From: an uncultured Roseburia sp.
GTDB taxonomy: Bacteria > Bacillota > Clostridia > Lachnospirales > Lachnospiraceae
DNA: 64,000 bases
NCBI GenBank assembly: GCA_947383215.1
Contig: CANDCP010000011.1
Span: 1-64,000, forward strand
Reading direction: 5' to 3'
Each line of letters begins with the position of its first letter. The stretch's first letter is position 1. The notes beneath the pieces are model-generated. The model was not told where the DNA came from. It did no database searches and saw only the letters and a program-made list of their open reading frames with translations. A program made the translations under genes and the position numbers. Shown in pieces: positions 41,844 through 51,887 of the stretch.

Positions 41844-42563
41844 TTACAATGGATGTTTTGACGGAGTTCCCGCTTTTCTCGGATATATCTTTGGCGTTTT
41901 CTTTTTCTTACTAATAATCACAAACGATCTGTGTAGATCATGATTTCCAAACTGAAACTTATATACCTCTTCTATCTTTCCCCCCAGAAGGAACAAAGCG
42001 TTTCTTGCATCCTCTACTTCTTTACTGATTTCCCCTGACTTATAAGACACAAATTTGCCGCCTAACGAAACAAACGGAAGACAATACTCACACAATGTTG
42101 AAAGATTTGCAACTGCACGGGACACACAAAAATGATACTGCTCTCTATATTCTTCTTTTCTCCCAAGGTCTTCCGCCCTCCCGTGTACCGCCTCGATTCC
42201 TTTTAACTGAAGTTCGCCGATCACATCATTTAAAAACTGAACCCTTTTATTCAAAGAATCCGCTAAAGTAATCTTTAAATCCGGATAAATAATTTTAAGA
42301 GGAATACCCGGGAAACCTGCTCCCGTTCCCATATCAATCAAATTATCATTTTTATTGAAATCTATAACCGTTCCAAGAGAAACGCTATCCAGAAAATGTT
42401 TTTCAACCGCCTCATTAAAATCCGTAATTGCAGTCAAATTCATTACTCTATTTTTCTCGACAAGCATTTGATAAAATGTAATAAATTGCCGCTCCTGAAC
42501 TTGTGACAATGTAATATTCCACTTTTTTAAAACAGACTTAAAATAATCCAAATTATACTCCAT
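41844..42563 (-). CDS. rsmG: 16S rRNA (guanine-527-N7)-methyltransferase
   Basis: Methylates G527 of 16S rRNA; its loss gives low-level streptomycin resistance in other bacteria. The 239-residue GidB protein has motif [42 protein letters not shown] and [15 protein letters not shown] with [10 protein letters not shown]. The start at ATG 42563 overlaps the mnmG stop (ATGGAGTATAA), with GGAAGG 8 bases ahead. A longer in-frame form would run 105 bases into mnmG. Gene order mnmE-mnmG-rsmG is the classic origin arrangement; parA follows here after two genes. Confidence 0.96.
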   Translation of the reverse strand: MEYNLDYFKSVLKKWNITLSQVQERQFITFYQMLVEKNRVMNLTAITDFNEAVEKHFLDSVSLGTVIDFNKNDNLIDMGTGAGFPGIPLKIIYPDLKITLADSLNKRVQFLNDVIGELQLKGIEAVHGRAEDLGRKEEYREQYHFCVSRAVANLSTLCEYCLPFVSLGGKFVSYKSGEISKEVEDARNALFLLGGKIEEVYKFQFGNHDLHRSFVIISKKKKTPKIYPRKAGTPSKHPL

Positions 42564-44463
42564 GATTTTTTCCTTCCACTTTGCCTTTTCTCTTTTGCTG
42601 CTCCATATAAACAAGAAGCATTGAAATATCAGCCGGAGAAACTCCTGAAATTCTTGAAGCCTGACCAATCGAAATCGGTCGGTATTGTTTTAATTTTTGT
42701 CTGGCTTCAATTCGAAGGCTGTCCACCTCGTCATAGTCAAAATTTTCCGGTATCTTTTTTTCCTCAAGCTTTTTAAAATGTTCAACCTGTTTAATCTGAC
42801 GTTTAATATATCCGTCATATTTTATATGAATCCCTACCTGCTCGCAAACTTCAGCCGGCAGCTTCGGACGATCAGGATCTATTTTCCCGAGATTCTCATA
42901 CGACAACTCCGGTCTTCTTATCAGCTCCGCAAGCGTCGTACCCGTATTTAAGGGAACGCTCCCAAAACTCTCCAATACTTCCTGAACATCCTTATTTGCA
43001 CCGACCGTCACAGAATTTACTCTTAAAATTTCATCCTGAATTAACTTTTCTTTTTTTAATATCCATTCATATCGTTCTCTCGAAATCAAACCGACTTGAT
43101 ATCCGTATTTTGTCAGACGCAAATCTGCATTGTCCTGTCTCAGCAAAAGGCGATACTCTGCCCTCGAAGTCATCATGCGGTATGGCTCATGATTCTCTTT
43201 TGTGACTAAGTCGTCAATTAACACCCCTATATAGGCTTCCGAGCGGTCTAAAACAAGTTGACTTTTACCTAAAATACTCATCGACGCATTAATCCCGGCA
43301 ATGATTCCCTGGGCCGCAGCCTCCTCATAACCGGAACTGCCGTTAAACTGTCCGGCGCTAAACAAACCTTTCAAATTCTTAAATTCAAGTGTCGGAAGAA
43401 GTTGATTCGGATTTATACAGTCATACTCAATCGCATAGGCGTTTCTTACAATTTCGGCATTCTCAAGACCGGGAACACTCCGATACATCTTATATTGTAC
43501 GTCTTCCGGAAGAGAACTCGACATCCCTCCGATATACATCTCATTTGTATGAATGCCCTCCGGCTCTATAAAGACCTGATGTCTGTCTTTATCCGAAAAT
43601 TTTACCACTTTATCTTCTATGGAGGGGCAATATCTTGGTCCCGTCCCCTCAATGATTCCGGCGTAAATCGGCGAGCGATCTAAATTTTCCCGGATAATCT
43701 CATGCGTTTTCTCATTCGTATAGGTAAGCCAGCATGACGCCTGTTCTATCTGAACATCGTCAGGATTTGTCGTAAAAGAAAAGGGAACAATTTTCTCATC
43801 TCCAAGCTGTTCCTGCATTTTTGTAAAGTCAATAGAGCGTTTGTCAATTCTTGCAGGTGTTCCAGTTTTAAAGCGGAATATTTCTACATTATTATCTCTC
43901 AGAGAATCTGTCAGGTAATTCGCAGGCTGCAGTCCGTTCGGACCTGTATAATTAATCACTTCGCCATAAAGACATCTTGCCCCCAGATATGTCCCGGTAC
44001 AAAGAATTACCGCTTTCGCAAAATACTTTGCGCCCGAAAATGTCTTCACACCGATAACCATTTGACGGTCTGTCATAATTTCAGATACCTCCGCCTGACG
44101 AATTGTCAGATGATCCGTACTCTGAAGAGTTTTTCTCATTTCCATACTATAAGCGACTTTATCTGCCTGGGCACGGAGAGAATGAACGGCAGGTCCCTTC
44201 GATTTATTGAGCATCTTAGACTGAATAAATGTTTTATCAATATTTTTTCCCATTTCTCCGCCAAGCGCGTCGATCTCTCTCACCAGATGACCTTTTGAAC
44301 TTCCTCCGATATTCGGATTGCAGGGCATCATTGCAATACTATCTACGCTGACCGTAAAAATAATTGTATCAAGACCCAATCTGGCACAGGCAAGCGCCGC
44401 CTCGCACCCGGCATGTCCGGCCCCCACCACACAGACATCATATTTTTCTTCTATCACAGACAT
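42553..44463 (-). CDS. mnmG: tRNA uridine-34 cmnm5U-modifying enzyme MnmG (GidA)
   Basis: FAD-dependent partner of MnmE that adds carboxymethylaminomethyl to U34 of several tRNAs. The 636-residue product has the dinucleotide motif [20 protein letters not shown], the GidA signatures [20 protein letters not shown] and [38 protein letters not shown] and a C-terminal helical MnmE-binding domain. The start at ATG 44463 has AAGGA upstream; an in-frame extension of six codons is not supported. It follows mnmE by 39 bases. Confidence 0.97.
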   Translation of the reverse strand: MSVIEEKYDVCVVGAGHAGCEAALACARLGLDTIIFTVSVDSIAMMPCNPNIGGSSKGHLVREIDALGGEMGKNIDKTFIQSKMLNKSKGPAVHSLRAQADKVAYSMEMRKTLQSTDHLTIRQAEVSEIMTDRQMVIGVKTFSGAKYFAKAVILCTGTYLGARCLYGEVINYTGPNGLQPANYLTDSLRDNNVEIFRFKTGTPARIDKRSIDFTKMQEQLGDEKIVPFSFTTNPDDVQIEQASCWLTYTNEKTHEIIRENLDRSPIYAGIIEGTGPRYCPSIEDKVVKFSDKDRHQVFIEPEGIHTNEMYIGGMSSSLPEDVQYKMYRSVPGLENAEIVRNAYAIEYDCINPNQLLPTLEFKNLKGLFSAGQFNGSSGYEEAAAQGIIAGINASMSILGKSQLVLDRSEAYIGVLIDDLVTKENHEPYRMMTSRAEYRLLLRQDNADLRLTKYGYQVGLISRERYEWILKKEKLIQDEILRVNSVTVGANKDVQEVLESFGSVPLNTGTTLAELIRRPELSYENLGKIDPDRPKLPAEVCEQVGIHIKYDGYIKRQIKQVEHFKKLEEKKIPENFDYDEVDSLRIEARQKLKQYRPISIGQASRISGVSPADISMLLVYMEQQKRKGKVEGKNHGV

Positions 44464-44502
44464 TATAATCCTTCTTTCCAAAATAAAAATTAATTTTAAA
44501 TT

Positions 44503-45879
44503 TTATTTTCCAATACAAAACTTGCTAAATATCTCATGAACTAAATCATCGTCAACCGATTCCCCGATAATGCCGCCAAGCTCCTCATAAGCGCTCATTA
44601 AATCAATTGAATAAAAATCTTCGGGCATTTTATCTAAAATACTTTGCATCACCATTTCAAGACTGTTCTTAGCGCATAGCAATGCATTCTTATGGCGAAT
44701 ATTCGTAATAAACACTTCGTCATTAAATTTCAGCTCTCCCTGAAAAAACATCTCTTTCACTGTCTCTTCCAATTCCTCAATTCCGGTACGGTCCTTTGCA
44801 GATACCGAAATAATTTTGTTTGAAAAATAATTTCTAATTTCCTTCTCGGTTGTTCTCTTAGGCAAATCAGATTTATTCAAAAGAATAATAACATTTCTTT
44901 GCTCTAACATTTCTATAATATTCATATCATTTATATCAAGATTTGTAGAAGAATCCACAACGTATATAATAAGATCTGCCTTATCCACGCAGGCTTTCGC
45001 TTTATCCACACCTATTTTTTCAACGACATCATCCGTATCCCGAATCCCGGCTGTATCGACAATGTTAAGAGTTATCCCATTCAAATTAATCTGTTCCTCA
45101 AGGATATCTCTCGTTGTCCCTGCAATATCGGTAACAATCGCGCGCTCCTGTCCGACAAGCACATTCAAAAGAGAAGACTTTCCGGCATTTGGTTTTCCGA
45201 CAATTACAGTAGAAATACCTTCTTTTAAAATACATCCGTTTTCTGAAGAAACAATTAATTTCTCAATTTCATCTAAAATATCCTCTATCTCATCCTTTAA
45301 CCTCTTATCATACCCGTCGATACTGATATGCTCCGGATCATCCAAAGCCGATTCTATAAAAGCCAGCTCATGAATTATTTTCGCTCTTATATTTTTGATT
45401 TTTTCCTTTAAAGCGCCCCGAAGCTGATCTATTGAGCTTTTTAAGGCAAAATCATTTTTCGACTGAATAATATCAATTACGGATTCCGCCTGAGACAAAT
45501 CGATTCTTCCGTTTAAAAAAGCCCGCTTTGTAAATTCTCCCGGTTCCGCCGGTCTTGCCCCATTCTTTAAAACCGTTTCCAAAATTCTTTTCATAACGAG
45601 AACGCCGCCATGACAATCAATTTCTATTGTGTCTTCCCGCGTATAAGTGTTCGGCGCCCTCATTATAAGAACCATAACTTCATCAATAATTTCATCGCCG
45701 TCATACAAAAAGCCATAGTGAACCGTATGACTGCCTTGGTCAGATAATACCTTTTTTCCATTCTTGGCGCGGTATATCTTATCAATTACAGAAAAAGCTT
45801 CCTCTCCGCTAATCCTGATAATACCGATTCCCGAAGGGCTCATCGCTGTCGCAATTGCGGCAATTGTATCCGTATTCAT
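44503..45879 (-). CDS. mnmE: tRNA modification GTPase MnmE (TrmE)
   Basis: GTPase partner of MnmG. The 458 residues comprise an N-terminal tetrahydrofolate-binding domain (SGIGIIRISGEEAFSV to the FTKRAFLNGRIDLSQAE signature) and a helical domain. A G domain is inserted in it with P-loop GKPNAGKSSLLN, TTRDILEEQI, DTAGIRDT and LNKSD. The C-terminal FCIGK carries the catalytic Cys motif. GAGGAATTTGAG precedes the ATG. About 100 bases separate it from khpB; no clear terminator is visible there. Confidence 0.97.
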   Translation of the reverse strand: MNTDTIAAIATAMSPSGIGIIRISGEEAFSVIDKIYRAKNGKKVLSDQGSHTVHYGFLYDGDEIIDEVMVLIMRAPNTYTREDTIEIDCHGGVLVMKRILETVLKNGARPAEPGEFTKRAFLNGRIDLSQAESVIDIIQSKNDFALKSSIDQLRGALKEKIKNIRAKIIHELAFIESALDDPEHISIDGYDKRLKDEIEDILDEIEKLIVSSENGCILKEGISTVIVGKPNAGKSSLLNVLVGQERAIVTDIAGTTRDILEEQINLNGITLNIVDTAGIRDTDDVVEKIGVDKAKACVDKADLIIYVVDSSTNLDINDMNIIEMLEQRNVIILLNKSDLPKRTTEKEIRNYFSNKIISVSAKDRTGIEELEETVKEMFFQGELKFNDEVFITNIRHKNALLCAKNSLEMVMQSILDKMPEDFYSIDLMSAYEELGGIIGESVDDDLVHEIFSKFCIGK

Positions 45880-45977
45880 CTCAAATTCCTCCCAAAAATA
45901 AATATGGGAATGGCAAAATAATAATTATGTACTATTTTACCAATCCCATAAATGATAGCGGCATTCTTCGCCTTTTC

Positions 45978-46601
45978 CTATTTTTTCAAAGTAACGACTA
46001 CGTGACGGTACGGCTCATCACCTTCGCTGTGAGTTGCTACATATTTATCATTTTGCAGTGCCGAATGAATTACTCTTCTCTCAAACGGATTCATAGGCTC
46101 TAAAGAAACAGGACGTTTCGTCCTCTTTACTTTATAAGCAATATTTCTTGCAAGATTTTCCAGCGTATCTCTTCTTCTTTTGCGGTAATCTTCCGTGTCA
46201 AGCTTTACCTTTACATAATTATCGGACTGTTTATTTACCGCAAGATTTGCAAGATACTGAAGAGAATCTAAAGTCTGGCCTCTCTTCCCGATAAGAATTC
46301 CCATATCGTCGCCCTTCAGTTCTACCTCGAGAACATGACTCTCTTCATTATGGTTTACGATAATTTCAACCTGCATGTCCATCGCATGAAAAACCTTTTC
46401 CAAAAATTCAACTGCATAATCTTCAACAGTAAACTTTTTACGCGCTTTTATAACAGCCGGTTTGCTGTTAAACCCCAAAAAACCGGATGAACCTTTTTCA
46501 ATTACTTCATAATCAATCTGATCGCTCGTCGTTCCGAATTTGATCAGCGCTTCGGTAATCGCATCATCCACAGTTTTTGCCGAAAATTCTACAAACTCCA
46601 T
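45978..46601 (-). CDS. khpB: RNA-binding protein KhpB/Jag (EloR)
   Basis: RNA-binding protein that in streptococci works with KhpA in cell elongation control. The 207-residue product has all three parts: the Jag-N domain (EFSAKTVDDAITEALIKFG, about 1-50), a KH domain with the GxxG loop in GILIGKRGQTLDSLQYL (about 110-150), and an R3H domain (VHSALQNDKYVATHSEG with EPYRHVVV). AGGAGG precedes the ATG. It follows yidC by 12 bases, the usual order rnpA-yidD-yidC-jag. Confidence 0.95.
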   Translation of the reverse strand: MEFVEFSAKTVDDAITEALIKFGTTSDQIDYEVIEKGSSGFLGFNSKPAVIKARKKFTVEDYAVEFLEKVFHAMDMQVEIIVNHNEESHVLEVELKGDDMGILIGKRGQTLDSLQYLANLAVNKQSDNYVKVKLDTEDYRKRRRDTLENLARNIAYKVKRTKRPVSLEPMNPFERRVIHSALQNDKYVATHSEGDEPYRHVVVTLKK

Positions 46602-46612
46602 AAGAATACCTC

Positions 46613-47872
46613 CTATTTGTTATTTCTCTCATTAAACTCACGTACCATATTTACCTTTGCAGTCATGCTTCCCGGCTTAGCTTTTTTTGCATAAGATTCC
46701 GCCTGCAAAATTTTTTCTTCATTAGAATGATCAGAATTATGTGTATTAACTTTTGTGCTCATCTTCGCAGCACTCGAAATCTGATTATCGGATATCCCCA
46801 TTTTTTCACGTTTCTTTTTCTTTTTCTCTTTATTCTCGGCAATTATATCATCGAGGCTGATATTTTCCATATGTTTATTTAATATAAACTGCTGGATACT
46901 CCGGAATAAGGCGCCCGCTATCCAGTAAAGTCCAAGACCGACCGGAACCGTAAAACACATTACAAAAGAAAAAATCGGCATTACTCTGTTCATCGTTTTC
47001 ATAGACTGCGCCATCTGATCATTTCCACCGGAAGCGGAAGGCATCAATTTCATATTTAAAACCTGCGTAAGCCATGAAATAATCGGAATTAAGAGTGCTC
47101 CTATCACCAAAAGCCATGCGCCTGCTTCAAAAGAAGTCGTCATAATATGCCACGGGGACTCGCCGATATTCAAACCAATAAAATTATTTACGTGATCCAG
47201 CTCGCTTTGAGTTGTGGTAAAGACATCAGATAGAGAAGGAAATACTTCTTTAATGGCAGTCCACCCGTTATTTCCCATCTTATATAGGGTATCAACAATA
47301 AAATTTGAAACAGCGCCGTCATCCTTTGCCGCAAAATCGACAGACTGTGTCAATACAATACGGTTGTCCTCCATAAATTTCGTTAATTTATCAGCAAAAC
47401 CGGAAACGCCCATAATACCTGTAACGGCATTATCAAAAATTCCCTTTACGCTTCCTATATATGCCGGAACATTATAAATCACACGGTAAAGAGCAAACAA
47501 AATCGGCATCGAAATCAACATATACATACAGCTTCCGGTTGGAGATACGCCATATTTTTCATAAATACTCTGCGTTTCCTCCTGCATCTTCTGTACAGAC
47601 AGCTGATCTCTTTTTCCCTGATATTTTTTTTGCACTGCCTGAAGCTCCGGCTGCATCTTTTGAGATAACTTTGAAAATTTCTGCTGTTTATATGTTACCG
47701 GGAACATACATAGATAAATCACAAATGTTAAAATAATAATTGCAAGACCAATATTTTGAATTCCAAAAACATGATCCATCACATAATAAATTCCACTCAT
47801 GACCCATCCCAAAAGCTTTGCAATCGGTCCTAAAATGGCGCCGTCATACTGCGTTAATATAATTTCTGCCAC
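46613..47872 (-). CDS. yidC: Membrane protein insertase YidC (Oxa1 family)
   Basis: Inserts membrane proteins, alone or with Sec. The 419 residues start at GTG 47872 behind AGGAGG. There is no lipobox, unlike Bacillus SpoIIIJ/YidC2. The core has about five helices: VFGIQNIGLAIIILTFVIYL, the cytoplasmic coiled-coil hairpin QKMQPELQAVQKKYQGKRDQ, CMYMLISMPILFALYRVIYN, and WLLVIGALLIPIISWLTQVL. A long insertion (about 150-230) lies before the later helices. The basic C-terminal tail (EKKKKKREKMG) probably contacts the ribosome. Confidence 0.95.
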   Translation of the reverse strand: MAEIILTQYDGAILGPIAKLLGWVMSGIYYVMDHVFGIQNIGLAIIILTFVIYLCMFPVTYKQQKFSKLSQKMQPELQAVQKKYQGKRDQLSVQKMQEETQSIYEKYGVSPTGSCMYMLISMPILFALYRVIYNVPAYIGSVKGIFDNAVTGIMGVSGFADKLTKFMEDNRIVLTQSVDFAAKDDGAVSNFIVDTLYKMGNNGWTAIKEVFPSLSDVFTTTQSELDHVNNFIGLNIGESPWHIMTTSFEAGAWLLVIGALLIPIISWLTQVLNMKLMPSASGGNDQMAQSMKTMNRVMPIFSFVMCFTVPVGLGLYWIAGALFRSIQQFILNKHMENISLDDIIAENKEKKKKKREKMGISDNQISSAAKMSTKVNTHNSDHSNEEKILQAESYAKKAKPGSMTAKVNMVREFNERNNK

Positions 47873-47929
47873 ACAAATTTACCTCCTAAGTTTTCTGCCT
47901 CACAAACCGCAGGCGCTCTTTAAAACAAT

Positions 47930-48145
47930 TTAAGGAACAGGATCATAGCCGCCCTTCGAAAAAGGATTGCATCTTAAAATTCTAAAAACGGCAAGCGCTC
48001 CCCCTTTTACAGCGCCGTATTTTTCCACAGCCTCTAACCCATAAGCAGAACAAGTCGGATAATACGGGCACTTCGTAGTTTTCATCGGTGAGATATATTT
48101 TCTATAAAATTTAATCAAAGTAATTAAAATTTTTTTCAAAATCAT
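47930..48145 (-). CDS. yidD: Membrane protein insertion efficiency factor YidD
   Basis: Small 71-residue protein that assists YidC-dependent insertion. It has the amphipathic N-terminus and the family signature [20 protein letters not shown] with the paired Cys, then [20 protein letters not shown]. The ATG overlaps the rnpA stop (ATGA). Placement between rnpA and yidC is the standard arrangement. Confidence 0.95.
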   Translation of the reverse strand: MILKKILITLIKFYRKYISPMKTTKCPYYPTCSAYGLEAVEKYGAVKGGALAVFRILRCNPFSKGGYDPVP

Positions 48146-48483
48146 TCTACCTTCTGTTCATTATAGATTTTGTGAAGACCTCCAAGATGCAGCAGCGCAC
48201 TCTCGATTTCACAATAAGAAGCAGATTTCGCCGCCGCCCTCGCAAGAACTACAATGTCTAAACCACTATTAAACATGTCTTCGTGTAGTCTGTAACTTTC
48301 TCTCAATAAACGCGTAACGCGATGTCTTATCACGCTGTTTCCAACTTTTTTGCTAACTGATATACCGATTCGATTTTTTTCGCACTCATTTTTCAAAACA
48401 TACATAACGAGATATCTGTTTGCAAAAGACTTTCCGAATCTATATACATTTTGAAAATCATAATACTTCTTCAATGATTCCAT
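48142..48483 (-). CDS. rnpA: Ribonuclease P protein component
   Basis: Protein subunit of RNase P, which matures the 5' ends of tRNAs. The 113-residue basic protein has the N-terminal [20 protein letters not shown] region and the RNR signature [20 protein letters not shown] followed by RLLRESYR. The start at ATG 48483 has GGAAGG about 13 bases ahead, a rather long spacing; an in-frame TTG at 48504 lacks a site. It follows rpmH by about 60 bases in the conserved rpmH-rnpA operon. Confidence 0.95.
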   Translation of the reverse strand: MESLKKYYDFQNVYRFGKSFANRYLVMYVLKNECEKNRIGISVSKKVGNSVIRHRVTRLLRESYRLHEDMFNSGLDIVVLARAAAKSASYCEIESALLHLGGLHKIYNEQKVE

Positions 48484-48546
48484 TTCGTCAAAAGGCCCTT
48501 CCAAAAATCAGCATAAAATAAGAAGAAAGACCACAAATGATGTGGC

Positions 48547-48681
48547 CTAAGCTGATAATTTTTTTCTTCCTTTTAATCTTCTTGCAGCCAATACCTTTCT
48601 TCCGCCTGCCGTACTCATTCTTTTACGGAAGCCATGAACTTTCTTTCTCTGTCTGTTTTTCGGCTGAAACGTCATCTTCAT
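48547..48681 (-). CDS. rpmH: Ribosomal protein bL34
   Basis: Large-subunit ribosomal protein. The 44-residue product translates as [20 protein letters not shown], then [20 protein letters not shown], then KLSA, the typical highly basic L34 sequence (one or two residues longer than most because of MKM). GGAGGTGGGCAAAA precedes the ATG. It is divergent from dnaA and heads the rpmH-rnpA-yidD-yidC-khpB-mnmE-mnmG-rsmG run. Confidence 0.97.
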   Translation of the reverse strand: MKMTFQPKNRQRKKVHGFRKRMSTAGGRKVLAARRLKGRKKLSA

Positions 48682-48719
48682 TTTTGCCCACCTCCTCTAT
48701 ATTAAAAAATATCATTTCA

Positions 48720-48747
48720 ATTATAACAAAAAAAAGTTCTAAGTCAA
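48720..48747 (-). promoter_or_regulatory. rpmH promoter
   Basis: TTGACT (48747..48742), a 16-base spacer and TATAAT (48725..48720) on the minus strand. The start of transcription would be near 48713, about 30 bases before the rpmH ATG. The divergent dnaA promoter must lie between about 48770 and 48850; TTGATA and TATAAA-like hexamers are present but poorly spaced. Confidence 0.8.
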
Positions 48748-48860
48748 GTAAATCCTGTATTTTTTCAGATACAAATTAAACATTGATAAATTGACGTTTT
48801 TCGTTTATTATAAAGAGAGTAGTATCTTAGGAATAGTATACATAGAAACTGGAGATTTTC

Positions 48861-50210
48861 ATGGACGAGATCATAGCAAAGTGGGAACAAATTTTACAGA
48901 CCGTAAAGGACGAGCATGAATTGGCGGATATTTCCTTTAATACATGGTTAAAACCGCTGGACGTATTTGCCGTAAAAGAGAATACATTATATATCCTGGT
49001 TCCTGACGAACAGATGGCTCTCAGCTACATTAAAAAGAAATTTACGCTTCCTATTAAAGTAGCTGTCGCCGAAATAACCGGAATGGATCTTGATATTGAA
49101 TTTGTTATGCCGGAGCAGGCAAAAAAAATGAAAGTTTCAAAACCAAAGAACCTGAATTTTATAGAAAGCTCCGACAAGTCAGGATTAAATCCCAATTATA
49201 CCTTCGATACCTTTGTCGTCGGAAATAATAACAGACTTGCTCACGCAGCTTCCCTCGCCGTAGCGGAATCGCCAGGTGAAGTATATAACCCTCTGTTTCT
49301 ATATGGAGGCGTCGGACTTGGAAAGACACACTTAATGCATTCTATCGCTCACTTTATCCAGTCCGGCGAACAGGAACTCAAAATCCTTTACGTTTCGTCT
49401 GAAACGTTTACAAATGAACTGATCGAGGCAATCCGTAACGGAAACAATACGGCGATGACGAAATTCCGGGAAAAATACCGAAACATCGACGTACTCTTAA
49501 TTGACGATATTCAATTTATCATCGGAAAAGAGAGTACGCAGGAAGAGTTTTTCCACACCTTTAACGAGCTGTATCTTGCAAAAAAACAGATTGTAATCTC
49601 CTCGGACAAGCCGCCTAAGGATATGGAGACGCTGGAAGAACGAATCCGGTCGCGTTTTGAATGCGGGCTTATCGCCGACATCGGTTCTCCCGATTATGAA
49701 ACGAGAATGGCAATCCTGCGCAGAAAAGAGGAAACGGACAATTTTCACCTTGACGATGAAATTCTCAATTATATTGCCTCAAACATTAAATCAAATATTC
49801 GTGAGCTTGAGGGAGCGTTGAACAAACTTCTGGCATATTCAAATTTGGAAAATACAGATATTACAATGGATGTCGCGGTAAAAGAGCTTCAGAATATCAT
49901 TGCGCCGGACAAGCCAAGAGAAATTACTCCTCAGCTTATTTTAGATGTGGTATCGGAACATTTCCATATTACTACCGAACAAATCATATCAAAAAGCCGA
50001 AGTAAAGCGCTTATTAAACCGCGTCATATTATCATGTACCTGTGTAAAAACATGACGGGCTCTTCCTTAGAAGTGATCGGCTCCCTTTTAGGAGGCCGCG
50101 ATCATTCTACGATTATTCACGGAATCCGTAAAATTGACAGCGAATATGAAAGCGACGAAAATATAAAGAACGTTATCAACACTATAAAAAAGAAAATAAA
50201 CCCTAATTAA
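48861..50210 (+). CDS. dnaA: Chromosomal replication initiator DnaA
   Basis: Binds DnaA boxes and opens oriC. The 449 residues show domain I (about 1-85, SFNTWLKPLDVFAVKENTLY), a short domain II, the AAA+ domain III starting FDTFVVGNNNRLAHAASLAV with Walker A GGVGLGKTHLMH and Walker B VLLIDDIQF, the arginine-finger region RIRSRFECGL, and domain IV with the DnaA signature GGRDHSTIIHGIRKI. GGAGA precedes the ATG. It heads the right arm and is divergent from rpmH. Confidence 0.98.
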   Translation: MDEIIAKWEQILQTVKDEHELADISFNTWLKPLDVFAVKENTLYILVPDEQMALSYIKKKFTLPIKVAVAEITGMDLDIEFVMPEQAKKMKVSKPKNLNFIESSDKSGLNPNYTFDTFVVGNNNRLAHAASLAVAESPGEVYNPLFLYGGVGLGKTHLMHSIAHFIQSGEQELKILYVSSETFTNELIEAIRNGNNTAMTKFREKYRNIDVLLIDDIQFIIGKESTQEEFFHTFNELYLAKKQIVISSDKPPKDMETLEERIRSRFECGLIADIGSPDYETRMAILRRKEETDNFHLDDEILNYIASNIKSNIRELEGALNKLLAYSNLENTDITMDVAVKELQNIIAPDKPREITPQLILDVVSEHFHITTEQIISKSRSKALIKPRHIIMYLCKNMTGSSLEVIGSLLGGRDHSTIIHGIRKIDSEYESDENIKNVINTIKKKINPN

Positions 50211-50539
50211 CCGGCCTTAAAACCTGATCTGTTCATGCTTCAAGGCACTTATAAACATGTTGTTGTGAATAAAGCATAAAGACCATGTGAATTTCTCTGG
50301 ACAAAGGTTCAACCTGCGTCATCGCAAATGAGCCCGAATGATTTCCACCATTTTTATTCACCCTTTTTCCAGAAAAAATCCTCCGCGGTTTTCACAGCTT
50401 ATACCTTATTTAAAATTCAGACAACCCGCTTAACTTAAGGCCTGTAAAAGTTATTCACTTATAAACAGCCTCTAAGATTAAGACTTTGAATTTATTATTT
50501 AATTATTTATTCTCAATCCCGAAAGGAGTTATACACAAA
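50211..50539. other. Origin of replication (oriC), dnaA-dnaN intergenic region
   Basis: This 329-base non-coding stretch holds DnaA-box-like nonamers. TTATTCACA lies on the minus strand at 50264-50272; TTATTCACC at 50354-50362, TTATTCACT at 50451-50459 and TTATACACA at 50529-50537 are on the plus strand. An AT-rich stretch (about 50487-50512, TTGAATTTATTATTTAATTA) between the third and fourth boxes could be the unwinding element. No TTATCCACA is present and no iteron array is seen. Gene-orientation switch and two parS sites 10 kb away support oriC here. Confidence 0.75.
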
Positions 50540-51652
50540 ATGAAAATTATCTGTCCGAAATCAAATTTGCTTTACGGAGTAAATATCGTGTCAAAAGCCG
50601 TTCCGACAAGAACCACAATGGCAATCTTAGAATGTATTTTAATTGACGCCTCTTCCGACGAAATCAAACTGACGGCGAATGACATGGAACTTGGAATTGA
50701 AACAAAAATAGAAGGAGAGATAGAAGAAAGAGGAATCATTGCGTTAGACGCCAAGATTTTTTCTGAGATCGTCCGAAAGCTTCCGGATAATGACGTTGTC
50801 ATAGAGACGGACCAGAGCTTTAAAACGATTATTACGTGTGAAAAGGCAAAATTCAACATTGTAGGAAAATCAGGGGAAGATTTCTCTTATATTCCGTATA
50901 TTGAGAGAAACGAAGCGATCACAATGTCGCAGTTTACATTAAAAGAAGTGATTCGTCAGACAATCTTTTCAATTGCGGACAATGATAACAATAAGCTCAT
51001 GACGGGAGAATTGTTTGAGATTAACGAGAACAGCTTAAAAGTCGTTTCTCTGGACGGTCATCGCATATCTATTCGAAATATTGAATTAAAAAATAATTAT
51101 CAATCCAAAAAAGTAGTTGTCCCTGGAAAAACTCTGTTGGAAGTGAGCAAGATTCTGCCGGGCTCTTCGGAGGACGACGTAAATATTTTTATCACAGGAA
51201 AACATATTTTATTTGAATTTGAAAATACAATTGTAGTGTCGCGCCTGATAGAAGGCGAATATTTTAAGATTGAACAGATGCTCTCTTCCGATTATGAGAC
51301 AAAAGTCAGGATCAATAAAAGAGAGCTGTTAAGCTGTATCGACCGTGCGACGCTTCTTGTAAAAGAAGGCGATAAAAAACCGATTATTATGAATATTTCT
51401 GATGAGACGATGGAACTTAAAATCAATTCGTTTATCGGTTCCATGAATGAAGAGATTGATATCGCAAAAGAGGGAAAAGATATTTTAATCGGGTTTAACC
51501 CGAAATTCTTTATCGACGCTCTTCGTGTGATCGATGAGGAAGAGGTTACGTTATATATGGTGAATCCGAAAGCGCCTTGTTTTATCAAAGACGAAAACGA
51601 GACATTTATTTATCTGATTTTACCGGTAAACTTTAATTCGTCTGCAAATTAG
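50540..51652 (+). CDS. dnaN: DNA polymerase III beta sliding clamp
   Basis: Ring-shaped processivity factor. The 370 residues form three repeated clamp domains. Seen are MKIICPKSNLLYGVNIVSKA at the N-terminus, DGHRISIRNIELK, VPGKTLLEVSKIL and the C-terminal YLILPVNFN, which ends close to the usual PMR-like tail of the peptide-binding pocket. The start at ATG 50540 is preceded by AAAGGAG (11 bases). A DnaA-box-like TTATACACA lies between the ribosome binding site and the ATG. Confidence 0.97.
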   Translation: MKIICPKSNLLYGVNIVSKAVPTRTTMAILECILIDASSDEIKLTANDMELGIETKIEGEIEERGIIALDAKIFSEIVRKLPDNDVVIETDQSFKTIITCEKAKFNIVGKSGEDFSYIPYIERNEAITMSQFTLKEVIRQTIFSIADNDNNKLMTGELFEINENSLKVVSLDGHRISIRNIELKNNYQSKKVVVPGKTLLEVSKILPGSSEDDVNIFITGKHILFEFENTIVVSRLIEGEYFKIEQMLSSDYETKVRINKRELLSCIDRATLLVKEGDKKPIIMNISDETMELKINSFIGSMNEEIDIAKEGKDILIGFNPKFFIDALRVIDEEEVTLYMVNPKAPCFIKDENETFIYLILPVNFNSSAN

Positions 51653-51677
51653 AGAAAACTATTATCGTGAGGAATTT

Positions 51678-51887
51678 ATGGAAGTTATTAAGTTAAGAGA
51701 AGAGTATATTAAGCTGGGACAGGCATTAAAGGCGGCCGGAATCGTGGATTCCGGCGTAATCGCCAAGCTTGTGATACAGGATGGGGCAGTAACGGTAAAC
51801 GGTGAAGTGGAATACCAGAGAGGGAAAAAACTTCATGACGGAGATATTGTCACCGTAAACGGCGAGACAATTAAAATCGAAAAATGA
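51678..51887 (+). CDS. yaaA: S4-domain RNA-binding protein YaaA (RlbA type)
   Basis: A 69-residue single S4 domain: LREEYIKLGQALKAAGIVDS, GVIAKLVIQDGAVTVNGEVE and RGKKLHDGDIVTVNG. Such proteins between dnaN and recF are linked to 50S ribosome assembly in Bacillus. GAGGAATT precedes the ATG. Its stop overlaps the recF start (ATGA), the standard coupling. Confidence 0.95.
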   Translation: MEVIKLREEYIKLGQALKAAGIVDSGVIAKLVIQDGAVTVNGEVEYQRGKKLHDGDIVTVNGETIKIEK

